Assembly: GCA_903884125.1 (NCBI GenBank)
Contig: CAISDR010000160.1
Location: 1-5,760, forward strand
From: an uncultured bacterium
GTDB taxonomy: Bacteria > Pseudomonadota > Alphaproteobacteria > CAISDR01
DNA: 5,760 nucleotides
Reading direction: 5' to 3'
Both the position numbers and the translations under genes were made by a program. The notes below the pieces were generated by a model. That model did no database searches, was not told the origin of the DNA, and saw nothing but the letters and a program-made list of their open reading frames with translations. Positions 1 to 5,760 of this stretch are shown here, piece after piece; positions within the stretch are counted from its first letter, which is position 1, and each line of letters starts with the position of its first letter.

Positions 1-810
1 CACCGCCATTGGCTGGACCCGACCCTACCCTTTGCCAAGGCAGTTATGGCACCGGCCCATGGGGTGCTGGTGACATCTGCCACGCTGCGCGATCGCGGAC
101 CAAATGATCCCGATGACTGGCGCAGCGCAGAAGTGCGCACCGGTGGGCAGCATCTGATCGTGCCGCCCAGACGGGCGGGTTTTGCCTCGCCCTTTGACTA
201 TGCAGCCCGTACACAGGTTCTGATCGTTACTGATGTGCGCCGCGATGCCCCGGACGAGGTTGCCGCAGCCTATCGGGAGTTATTCCGGGCTTCCGGCGGG
301 GGCGCTTTGGGCCTTTTTACTGCCATTCGTCGGCTGAAACTGGTGCATCAGCGCATTTTGGCCCCGCTGGAAGCTGATGGGTTGACCCTTTATGCTCAGC
401 ATGTGGACCCAATTGATACCGGAACCCTGGTGGATATGTTTCGGGCTGAGACTGATTCGTGTCTGTTGGGCACGGATGCGGTGCGCGACGGGGTGGACGT
501 GCCGGGCCAGTCGCTGCGGCTGATTGTTTTTGACCGTGTGCCCTGGCCCACGCCAACGCTGTTGCACAAGGCCCGGCGCGAGGCGTTTGGCGGCCCCGCT
601 TATGATGACATGATCGTCAGACTCAAGCTGAAACAGGCATTTGGGCGGCTTTTACGCAAGGCTGGCGACCATGGGGTCTTTGTCATGCTGGATGCCATGT
701 TACCCTCGCGCCTGTTATCGGCCTTCCCGCCGGGGGTATCGGTTGCCCGGGTGGGGCTAACCGAGGCACTTGATCGCACGCGCAAATTCCTTATAACCCA
801 TCGGACTTGA
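1..810 (+). CDS. DinG-family (XPD/Rad3-like) ATP-dependent DNA helicase, C-terminal part, 5' end outside the window
   Basis: The frame is open from base 1 (HRHWLDPTLPFAKAVMAP...) and ends at the TGA at 808-810, giving 269 visible residues; the ATG at 46 is internal, not the start. The visible part is the second half of a superfamily 2 helicase core. VTSATL (70-87) is the S-A-T motif. LGLFTAIRRL (about 310-340) corresponds to motif IV. GTDAVRDGVDVPG (about 469-507) is motif V. KQAFGRLLRKAGDHGVFVMLD (about 631-693) is motif VI with its Q, G-R and R residues. The Walker A/B motifs and the Fe-S cysteines expected of DinG/XPD enzymes would lie upstream and cannot be seen. Family members unwind DNA 5'-3' using ATP, in repair and in removing R-loops or other structures. 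The wording (RDGVDVPG, FDRVPWP) is that of the alphaproteobacterial branch, so I do not choose between the names dinG and yoaA. No terminator is evident after the stop. Confidence 0.9.
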   Translation, partial: HRHWLDPTLPFAKAVMAPAHGVLVTSATLRDRGPNDPDDWRSAEVRTGGQHLIVPPRRAGFASPFDYAARTQVLIVTDVRRDAPDEVAAAYRELFRASGGGALGLFTAIRRLKLVHQRILAPLEADGLTLYAQHVDPIDTGTLVDMFRAETDSCLLGTDAVRDGVDVPGQSLRLIVFDRVPWPTPTLLHKARREAFGGPAYDDMIVRLKLKQAFGRLLRKAGDHGVFVMLDAMLPSRLLSAFPPGVSVARVGLTEALDRTRKFLITHRT

Positions 811-896
811 AATTTTCAGGGCTTAGCGCCAGAATCAAATCCGTGGCCTTGGCCCCTCCAGTACTTAATCCCGCAATTTCAACGGATACGTGGCTC

Positions 897-1211
897 ATGA
901 CTGACGAGAATGACGGCAAGATCGATTATTACGCGATGGTCGAAGATGCCTGGAATCTTTCAGATGCGGCGCGTGAACATGCGAAAAACGCTGGTCGCGA
1001 CCTGGCCCAGGACGAATACTGGGATGCGGTTTTTGCATCCAGCGCCCTGGTGGATGTGGAACGCACCAAGCGTGAAGGGGGCCAGCCTCTGGCCCGGATC
1101 TTCCTGAAGTCGCCTTACGGCCTGCAATACCGGACCGATCACAAGGACTGGATTCCCTTCCGGCATGCCGAAATCGACATCACAAAGATGGCGACACCGA
1201 AATTCACCTGA
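897..1211 (+). CDS. Small uncharacterised hydrophilic protein (104 aa)
   Basis: I do not recognise this family. The protein begins MTDENDGKIDYY and is acidic at its N-terminus. A charged, probably helical stretch (about residues 14-45, AWNLSDAAREHAKNAGRDLA) is followed by a likely beta segment around ARIFLKSPYGLQYRTDHKDW (about 70-90). It has no signal peptide, membrane segment or cysteine, so a cytosolic location is inferred. I chose the ATG at 897, which has only a weak purine stretch (GGA at 884-886). A TTG at 807 in the same frame overlaps the helicase stop and would add 30 residues, but it lacks a properly spaced Shine-Dalgarno and the added sequence is not convincing. Another in-frame ATG lies at 936. 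The gene follows the helicase after an 86-base gap with no clear promoter and precedes the desaturase-like gene by 30 bases. The ordered residue pattern and close packing support a real gene. Confidence 0.72.
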   Translation: MTDENDGKIDYYAMVEDAWNLSDAAREHAKNAGRDLAQDEYWDAVFASSALVDVERTKREGGQPLARIFLKSPYGLQYRTDHKDWIPFRHAEIDITKMATPKFT

Positions 1212-1241
1212 TCTGACAGGCACTGATTAACAGGTCTGAAC

Positions 1242-2018
1242 ATGCCCGATGCGCCTGCTGAAGTCTGGCGCCTGGGGCTTGGCCTTGGACTTTGGGTTAT
1301 GCTGTTTGCATTGGAACGGACCGGTTCGTCTGCGCCCCATGGCAGATGGGACGTTCGGTATCTAATCAATTTGGCCATGGGTGGCCTTGATATCATCCTA
1401 TTGCGTTGGGTCATGCCGGTGGGACTGATGGCTGCTGCTGCCAGCTTTCGACTGGGACAGGTTGGGCTGTTTGCTCAACTAAGCCTTCCCACGCCGCTTG
1501 AGCTGGTAATGGGCCTGATAGTTTTTGATGCAGCAATTTATTTTCAGCATCGGCTGTTTCATCTGATCCCTTCGCTATGGCGTTTTCATCAGGTCCATCA
1601 TGGGGATGATCGGTTGGATACATCCACGGCTGTGCGGTTCCATCCGGGCGAGGCATTGATTTCAAATCTATATAAATTGCTGATTATTGCGGTGTTCGGT
1701 ATTGATCCGGCCACCGTCATTGTCGCTGAATTCTGTCTGCAGGCAGGCGCCTTGTTTTCGCATGCCAGCCTGCGTTTGAGCACGGCGCTGGATCAAAGAT
1801 TGCGTTGGTTTATCGTCACCCCTGCCATGCATGCAAACCATCATTCGACATCAATCATAGGGCAGATGAGCAATTTCGGCTTTTTGTTGCCGTGGTGGGA
1901 TCGAATTTTCGGTACCTATTCAGTTCGGGTGCCCAGACAATTGGGCCTTGATACTGTCTCGCCCGCACAGGCGGCGGGCTGGCGTTTTTTGCTGGCATCA
2001 CCATTTTGGGGCGGCTGA
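1242..2018 (+). CDS. Sterol desaturase / fatty acid hydroxylase family membrane protein
   Basis: This 258-residue integral membrane protein carries the complete histidine-box set of the non-haem di-iron hydroxylase superfamily. The boxes are HRLFH (H103, H107), HQVHH (H116, H119, H120), RFHPGE (H134), FSHASL (H174) and HANHH (H197, H200, H201). They are followed by the family's usual ending NFGFLLPWWDRIFGTY (about 211-226). Hydrophobic segments lie near residues 11-24, 41-67, 86-101 and 143-160, so the boxes should face the cytoplasm on one side of the inner membrane. Such enzymes use O2 and a reduced electron carrier to hydroxylate or desaturate lipids, carotenoids or sterol-like molecules. 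The substrate here cannot be read from sequence, and bacterial members usually do not act on sterols. The ATG at 1242 has AGG at 1232-1234 as a plausible ribosome site. The gene is 30 bases after the small hypothetical gene and 28 bases before sixA, which suggests co-transcription. No key residue is missing. Confidence 0.92.
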   Translation: MPDAPAEVWRLGLGLGLWVMLFALERTGSSAPHGRWDVRYLINLAMGGLDIILLRWVMPVGLMAAAASFRLGQVGLFAQLSLPTPLELVMGLIVFDAAIYFQHRLFHLIPSLWRFHQVHHGDDRLDTSTAVRFHPGEALISNLYKLLIIAVFGIDPATVIVAEFCLQAGALFSHASLRLSTALDQRLRWFIVTPAMHANHHSTSIIGQMSNFGFLLPWWDRIFGTYSVRVPRQLGLDTVSPAQAAGWRFLLASPFWGG

Positions 2019-2046
2019 GAAATCAATCAATCAGGGTCTGGCAATC

Positions 2047-2562
2047 ATGAAAACACTTCTGTTATTGCGTCATGCCAAATCATCCTGGACCGATCCGCGG
2101 ATGGATGATCATGACCGGCGGTTGAATGATCGCGGGCGAATGGCAGCGCCTGTGATCGGTCAGTACATTGCAGATCGCGGCCTGCTGCCTGATTTTGTTC
2201 TTTGTTCAACGGCAAAACGTGCCCAGGAAACTCTGGAACGCGCATCAGGCCTTTGGCCTCGCTTGCCGCAGGTTCTATTTGAAAAGGGAATTTATCTGGC
2301 AGCCCCGCATAAATTGCTTGATCGCATCCGCCAGGTCAGCAATGACGTCGGGCGCCTGCTGGTGATTGGGCATAATCCGGGTTTTGAGGATTTGTCAGTA
2401 GAACTTGCCGCCGGTGGCGATTCAGCCGCCTTGCGTCGTATGGGCGAGAAATTTCCAACCGCCGGACTGGCCGTGATTGCGTTTGACATTTCCCAATGGT
2501 CAAAAATTGAACGCGCACGGGGGAATTTGTTGACTTTTGTCAGCCCGCGCGATCTGGTCTGA
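2047..2562 (+). CDS. sixA: SixA-type histidine phosphatase (RHG family)
   Basis: This 171-residue protein matches the short SixA branch of the histidine phosphatase superfamily. LLLLRHAKSSW (residues 4-14) supplies the catalytic R8 and H9 of the RHG/RHA motif. LCSTAKRAQET (52-62) carries the second phosphate-binding arginine, R58. LVIGHNPGFEDL (105-116) supplies the second catalytic histidine, H109. SixA proteins are small cytosolic phosphatases. The E. coli enzyme removes phosphate from phosphohistidine, reported on ArcB and on nitrogen-PTS proteins, but the partner in this organism is unknown. I chose the ATG at 2047 because AGGG at 2033-2036 is suitably placed and the motif starts at residue 4, as is normal. 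The frame stays open upstream to 1948, but that would add a 33-residue tail overlapping the previous gene. The gene is the last of the + strand run and its stop faces that of the TDT transporter gene 10 bases away. No terminator hairpin is visible. Confidence 0.92.
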   Translation: MKTLLLLRHAKSSWTDPRMDDHDRRLNDRGRMAAPVIGQYIADRGLLPDFVLCSTAKRAQETLERASGLWPRLPQVLFEKGIYLAAPHKLLDRIRQVSNDVGRLLVIGHNPGFEDLSVELAAGGDSAALRRMGEKFPTAGLAVIAFDISQWSKIERARGNLLTFVSPRDLV

Positions 2563-2572
2563 GTCTAATACC

Positions 2573-3592
2573 TTACTGTCCCGTTTGGTGAATATGGCCG
2601 CGAAAAATCAAACCCTGGGTCGTAAATCCCCCGCGAGAGAGGATAAAACCCGTCCAGCCCAGTATCGCAATTCCCATCAGGCTTACCAGTATCGTTAGTC
2701 CGATACCAAACCAGACAAGGACCGGTGTGTCTGATCCGCTACCAACCAGCAAGGTGGCAATTGAGAAATTTGCCATCGGAAAAATCAGCGTCCACAGGTT
2801 GATATTTGGTGGGGCTTGCGCGATGCGCACACCAAGAAAACACAATCCTCCTGCGATGGTGACAGCAGCGCCATAAATGCCGAAGGCCAAATGGTCAACA
2901 CCGCCGTTCATAGCAATCAGGCTTACACAGCCAAGCCCCGGTGGCGTTAATAAAATCGCAAGCGGTGCGCCGGTGGGGGGGCGATCATGAAAGGACATCC
3001 TGACGATGATCGCGGGCAGGACAAGGGTCAGCCCCATAATGCCCTGACCAAACAGGATGCCGGATGCAAGGTCCTGTCCTAATCCTATACCCGATGCCGG
3101 GGCCGCGATGGCCCCGACCGCGGGCACAAGCCACAGGGGGCCTGCGGCATTAAAGCTCCATCGTCCGGCCAGAAGTCTGGCGCAAAAGAAAATACAGATC
3201 AGTCCGTCAAATAGTGCGCCGGTCTGCCAGATTGCGGTACCCAGATTTGGTGCCTTTGCCGCCAGCAGCGCGCCAATGCCCATCAGACTCATGGCACCCG
3301 CCCCATAGGGCGCAAGACGATTGGGATCACGCAGGTCACCCAGGGCCGCTGCGGGTCTCAGGATCGCCTTTGCCCCAAGTGCAAGTGAACAGACAGAGAA
3401 AACCAAAGCCGCAACCATGCCCAATGCAAATCCAATACCTGGATCAACAAATTCCAGGTCGCCAATTTTGGACCAGGCGGCCGCAATGCCCGACAGGCCA
3501 AGTGCCGCTCCGAATAATCCGGATGGCAGGCGGGCAATGGGATCGTGATTTAAAGATTCGGACATTGTCAGACAATGACGAAACTCGCGCAT
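2573..3592 (-). CDS. TDT / SLAC1-TehA family transporter
   Basis: This is a 339-residue, very hydrophobic protein with about ten membrane segments. It begins, after a short hydrophilic head, with LPSGLFGAALGLSGIAAAW (about residues 22-40), the characteristic first helix of the tellurite-resistance/dicarboxylate (TDT) family. Other family landmarks are GPLWLVPAVGAIAAPASG (151-168), RPPTGAPLAILLTPPGL (204-220) and NLWTLIFPMANFSIATLL (265-282). Members are trimeric inner-membrane anion channels or carriers: plant SLAC1 passes chloride and nitrate, bacterial TehA is a homologue, and yeast Mae1 carries malate. The substrate here is unknown. There is no tehB or arsenic gene nearby, so calling it a tellurite-resistance protein would overreach. 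The start is uncertain: the ATG at 3592 has GGA at 3598-3600 (minus sense TGGACCGG) just upstream, while a second ATG at 3565 would give 330 residues but lacks a Shine-Dalgarno. A stop lies in frame upstream at 3623-3625. The gene is divergent from the secreted-protein gene. Confidence 0.85.
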   Translation of the reverse strand: MREFRHCLTMSESLNHDPIARLPSGLFGAALGLSGIAAAWSKIGDLEFVDPGIGFALGMVAALVFSVCSLALGAKAILRPAAALGDLRDPNRLAPYGAGAMSLMGIGALLAAKAPNLGTAIWQTGALFDGLICIFFCARLLAGRWSFNAAGPLWLVPAVGAIAAPASGIGLGQDLASGILFGQGIMGLTLVLPAIIVRMSFHDRPPTGAPLAILLTPPGLGCVSLIAMNGGVDHLAFGIYGAAVTIAGGLCFLGVRIAQAPPNINLWTLIFPMANFSIATLLVGSGSDTPVLVWFGIGLTILVSLMGIAILGWTGFILSRGGFTTQGLIFRGHIHQTGQ

Positions 3593-3726
3593 CCGGTCCA
3601 GATAGGCCGGAGCCAGGAATGTTCACGATTTGTAAACCCTATCCGGTCAGGACTTGCGTTTCGCCGGTGCAATGACCAGTATGATCATCCACCACGGTCC
3701 ATTGGTGTGGAATTGGAGAGCCTATT
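3593..3726. promoter_or_regulatory. Divergent intergenic region, presumed to hold promoters in both directions
   Basis: This 134-base gap separates two genes reading away from each other, so each should have its own promoter here. On the + strand TATGAT at 3680-3685 is a good -10 candidate. The only -35-like hexamer nearby, TTGCGT at 3654-3659, is 20 bases away, longer than the usual 16-18. On the - strand TACAAA, read from about 3635 down to 3630, resembles a -10 but has no matching -35. The octamer ATCCGGTC occurs at 3591-3598 (overlapping the transporter start codon) and again at 3641-3648, exactly 50 bases apart. A 6-base inverted repeat, GATAGG/CCTATC, lies at 3601-3606 and 3638-3643. 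The promoter role follows from gene layout; the individual elements are weak. Confidence 0.35.
3715..3720 (+). promoter_or_regulatory. Shine-Dalgarno site that fixes a TTG start
   Basis: GGAGAG lies 6 bases before the TTG at 3727. The frame is closed upstream by TGA at 3682-3684, and no ATG, GTG or other TTG occurs between that stop and 3727. The next in-frame ATG (3859) would remove the whole signal peptide. Together these make TTG the likely true start. Confidence 0.65.
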
Positions 3727-4251
3727 TTGCGGGTCAGGATTGTCTATCTGGCATTAATTGCAGGACTGCTTTCGGCATCCACCGCCAGGGCTGGCGAAAT
3801 ATGCGCTGGGCCCCAGGATCATGTGGCGTTGACAGCCCGTCTGGTTCAGACCGAGTTGATGGTAGCCGCGCTGTCATGTGGAACCAGCCATCGCTACAAT
3901 AATTTTGTTCGAAAATTTCAGCCGATCCTGGCGTTGCAGAACCGGCGGATGGGACAGTTTTTCCAGCGTACCTATGGTGGGGATGGCACCCGGCAGACCA
4001 ATGATTTTGTCACCCGCACGGCAAATGAGATTTCCGAAAGATCCTTAGGCGAACGAACAGCCTTTTGTGCATCAGCCGCAGAACTGTTTGACCAAGCGGA
4101 TCAACTCCCATCGCAGGAATTCGAAACTTTTGTGCGTAATTATGCCATGCGCACACAGCCGGCCATCGCTGTTTGCCAGGGCGGCCAAAATGCCGGGATG
4201 ACAAGCACCGCAGCAAAATCAACGCGTCCCAAGAAAAATCCTCCAGCCTAA
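3727..4251 (+). CDS. Secreted four-cysteine protein of unknown function (174 aa, TTG start)
   Basis: The protein starts with a clear Sec signal peptide. A basic head (MRVR) is followed by a hydrophobic core (about residues 5-17) and an S-T-A-R-A stretch, with cleavage predicted after A22. The mature part has exactly four cysteines (C26, C51, C114, C150), which fits two disulfides in an oxidising periplasm. Visible landmarks are LVQTELMVAALSCGTSHRYN (39-58), F-V-R-K-F (60-64), NDFVTRTANEIS (92-103) and FCASAAELF (113-121). The pattern L-x-x-E-L-M-V-A-A-L-x-C then Y-N-x-F, later F-C-x-S-A-x-x-L-F, resembles an uncharacterised set of small exported proteins I associate with alphaproteobacteria; I know of no function. 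The mature part appears mostly helical and has no membrane segment. The tail after residue 152 is low in complexity and basic (STAAKSTRPKKNPPA). The gene is divergent from the TDT transporter and converges on the TPR glycosyltransferase gene, with 17 bases between the two stops, so it is probably transcribed alone. Confidence 0.82.
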   Translation: MRVRIVYLALIAGLLSASTARAGEICAGPQDHVALTARLVQTELMVAALSCGTSHRYNNFVRKFQPILALQNRRMGQFFQRTYGGDGTRQTNDFVTRTANEISERSLGERTAFCASAAELFDQADQLPSQEFETFVRNYAMRTQPAIAVCQGGQNAGMTSTAAKSTRPKKNPPA

Positions 4252-4268
4252 ATTTACGCGCAGGGATG

Positions 4269-5760
4269 CTAACTGGCGCCTTTGACCAGTCTCAGGGCTT
4301 CGGTCAATTCCCAAACAACTTTTCTCCAGTCGCGGCTTCGATCCTGTCGGAACAGGCGGACCGACGAATACCAGTCGCTATCTGAGCGATCCAATCCCCA
4401 ACGCCAGTCCGCCCAAAAAGGCAGCGTGATCCATGTAGGCTTTCCCATGGACGCCGCAAGATGTGCCACCGATGTATCTACACTGATGACAAGATCCATT
4501 AGTTCAACCAATGCCACGGTGTCCAGAAAATCACCTATCTGATGATCATGACGAACCACATTACCAAATGATGCCAGATCGGGTTCATCACCCGGTCTGA
4601 TCTGGTTTTGCAAAAGATGGAAGGTTATGTCCGCTGATGTAAAAAGCGGTTGCAAAACTTTGATTGGTATTGATCGGTTGGCATCATTGCTATGGCTTGG
4701 GCGCCCAGACACGACGAGGCCGATACGCAAGCCCGCTTTTGCACCCAAAATTGCTATCCATTTTTTCAGATGAAGGTCATCAGGACGCAAATCCGGAACT
4801 GATATCTGGCGCGGGTCAGGCGCGATCAGCCCAGGTAGCGACATCATGGGACAATGATAGTCAATTCGCGGTAAAGCTGCACCTTCTTCGATAATATCAC
4901 CGCCTAGCCAGTGGTGCATCAACGGCCCAAGGCCTGGCTTGACCATAAAAACAATGCGTGCGCCATTAGCGCGCAAATGTGCAACATAACGGGCAAATTG
5001 AATCGTATCGCCCAGTCCTTGTTCGGCATGAACCACCATCGCGCGTCCGGACAATGGTTCGCCCCGCCAGTGCGGTACCTGAAATGACCTTACGTCGGTA
5101 ACCGCAGGCACCATGGCATGCCGCCATTCAAATGATGACCAGCCCATTGCAAATTGTCCCAGTCGCAATTGCGACAGCCCGAGATTATAATGTGCCCTGA
5201 CCATATTCGGCGACAGTTCCAGCGCAGCCTGATAGGCGTCCACAGCTTCTTCGTCCCGATTTGCCTGATGCAGGGCAACGCCCAGATTGAAATAGGCATC
5301 GGCCACCTGTGGCAAAGCCCGTATCGCCCATCGTCCCGCCTTTACAGCAGATTCGGACAGGCCCAATGCCAGCAATGGTGTGCTGATATTCGAAAGGGGT
5401 GCGCCGTCGCCCGGGTCAAGTGTAATAGCTTTTGCAAACGCAATTATTGATTCAGAATATTTCTGCTGATGATCCAGTAAATTGCCAAGATTGTTATAAG
5501 CACCAGCAAACAGCGGGGCCATGGCAATGACAACCTTTAAATGTCCGATTGCCTGATCAAAACGACGCACCTTGATGCGCGACAGGGCGCAGGCCAAGTG
5601 CACATTGGGATCATCGGGGACAAGTTTGAGCGTTTCTGACCAAAGGCGATCACCTTCTTGCGCATTGCCACTGGCATCGGCAATTGAAGCCATAAGGACC
5701 AGAACTGCCGGATGGTCGGGAAATTGTTTGGCCAGACGTCGGGCGATGGCATCGGCTTCA
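4269..5760 (-). CDS. TPR-repeat protein with C-terminal glycosyltransferase-like (GT-B) domain, N-terminus outside the window
   Basis: The frame runs from the TAG at 4269-4271 to the right edge without a stop. The 22 codons beyond the ATG at 5693 (EADAIARRLAKQFPDHPAVL...) still read as repeat sequence, so that ATG is internal. Counting from it, tetratricopeptide repeats fill residues 1 to about 190, for example AYNNLGNLLDHQQKYSES (65-82) and AYFNLGVALHQANRDEEAVD (133-152). WRGEPLSGR (209-217) then leads into HAEQGLGDTIQFARYVAHL (222-240), the signature of TPR-linked glycosyltransferase-like proteins. RIGLVVSGRPSHSNDANRSI (323-342) and LVISVDTSVAHLAASMGKPTW (401-421) follow, then FWADWRWGLDRSDSDWY (426-442). 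The last block resembles the sugar-nucleotide side of the heptosyltransferase (GT9) fold. Such proteins are usually cytosolic. Transfer of sugars to flagellin, other proteins or envelope polysaccharide is a common guess, but acceptor and donor are unknown here. Relatives usually read GL-V-W-S-G; here the tryptophan is valine (V328). Confidence 0.88.
   Translation of the reverse strand, partial: EADAIARRLAKQFPDHPAVLVLMASIADASGNAQEGDRLWSETLKLVPDDPNVHLACALSRIKVRRFDQAIGHLKVVIAMAPLFAGAYNNLGNLLDHQQKYSESIIAFAKAITLDPGDGAPLSNISTPLLALGLSESAVKAGRWAIRALPQVADAYFNLGVALHQANRDEEAVDAYQAALELSPNMVRAHYNLGLSQLRLGQFAMGWSSFEWRHAMVPAVTDVRSFQVPHWRGEPLSGRAMVVHAEQGLGDTIQFARYVAHLRANGARIVFMVKPGLGPLMHHWLGGDIIEEGAALPRIDYHCPMMSLPGLIAPDPRQISVPDLRPDDLHLKKWIAILGAKAGLRIGLVVSGRPSHSNDANRSIPIKVLQPLFTSADITFHLLQNQIRPGDEPDLASFGNVVRHDHQIGDFLDTVALVELMDLVISVDTSVAHLAASMGKPTWITLPFWADWRWGLDRSDSDWYSSVRLFRQDRSRDWRKVVWELTEALRLVKGAS

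Noticed and set aside
845..854. GGCC-TT-GGCC inverted repeat between the helicase and the small hypothetical gene
   Set aside because: It has only four base pairs with a two-base loop and no T tract, so it is not a credible terminator or operator.
807..896. TTG start overlapping the helicase stop, adding 30 residues to the small hypothetical protein
   Set aside because: The only purine run (GGA at 803-805) is too close to the TTG to serve as a ribosome site, and the added sequence shows no clear structure. Kept only as an alternative start.
960..1223. Open frame of 87 codons on the - strand
   Set aside because: It is antisense to the small hypothetical gene and has no family features or ribosome site. 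The + strand frame is better placed and better patterned.
1948..2046. Upstream extension of the SixA frame
   Set aside because: It overlaps the desaturase-like gene by about 70 bases. The ATG at 2047 puts the RHA motif at the usual position and has its own ribosome site.
3214..3675. Open frame of 153 codons on the + strand
   Set aside because: It is antisense to the well-supported TDT transporter. Its translation is rich in P, R, Q and S with no motif, typical of a shadow frame opposite a hydrophobic protein.
3689..3710. Imperfect hairpin CCACCA...TGGTGTGG just before the Shine-Dalgarno of the secreted-protein gene
   Set aside because: The stem needs a bulge to pair more than a few bases and leaves the ribosome site free, so there is no case for a riboswitch or thermosensor.
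1..5760. Search for a mobile element, phage island, CRISPR or defence cassette
   Set aside because: No transposase, integrase, direct-repeat array, long terminal inverted repeats or tRNA edge was seen. All the recognised genes belong to families common in chromosomes, and base composition looks even by eye.

Overview
The window looks like ordinary chromosomal DNA from an alphaproteobacterium, possibly a marine Rhodospirillales or SAR116-like lineage. This rests on base composition a little over half G+C by eye, the particular wording of the helicase and glycosyltransferase motifs, and a small secreted four-cysteine protein of a kind I associate with that class. The assignment is an inference; no rRNA or other decisive marker is present.

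Left arm (1-2562, + strand): four genes in one direction. The 3' end of a DinG-type (XPD/Rad3-like) DNA helicase enters from the left edge. It is followed by a small uncharacterised hydrophilic protein (897-1211), a sterol desaturase/fatty acid hydroxylase family membrane enzyme with all its histidine boxes (1242-2018), and a SixA-type histidine phosphatase (2047-2562). The last three are only about 30 bases apart and could be one transcript, although no shared pathway is obvious.

Middle (2573-4251): a TDT/SLAC1-TehA family transporter lies on the - strand, converging on sixA with 10 bases between stop codons. It is divergent, across a 134-base intergenic region, from a + strand gene for a secreted four-cysteine protein that uses a TTG start behind a good Shine-Dalgarno.

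Right arm (4269-5760, - strand): a TPR-repeat protein with a C-terminal glycosyltransferase-like (GT-B) domain. It converges on the secreted-protein gene, and its N-terminus lies beyond the right edge.

I see no RNA genes, insertion sequences, CRISPR, phage genes or attachment sites. There is no gene-free stretch longer than about 135 bases. I do not find a convincing new multi-gene system here. The most open questions are the two uncharacterised proteins and the substrates of the desaturase-like enzyme, the transporter and the TPR glycosyltransferase.
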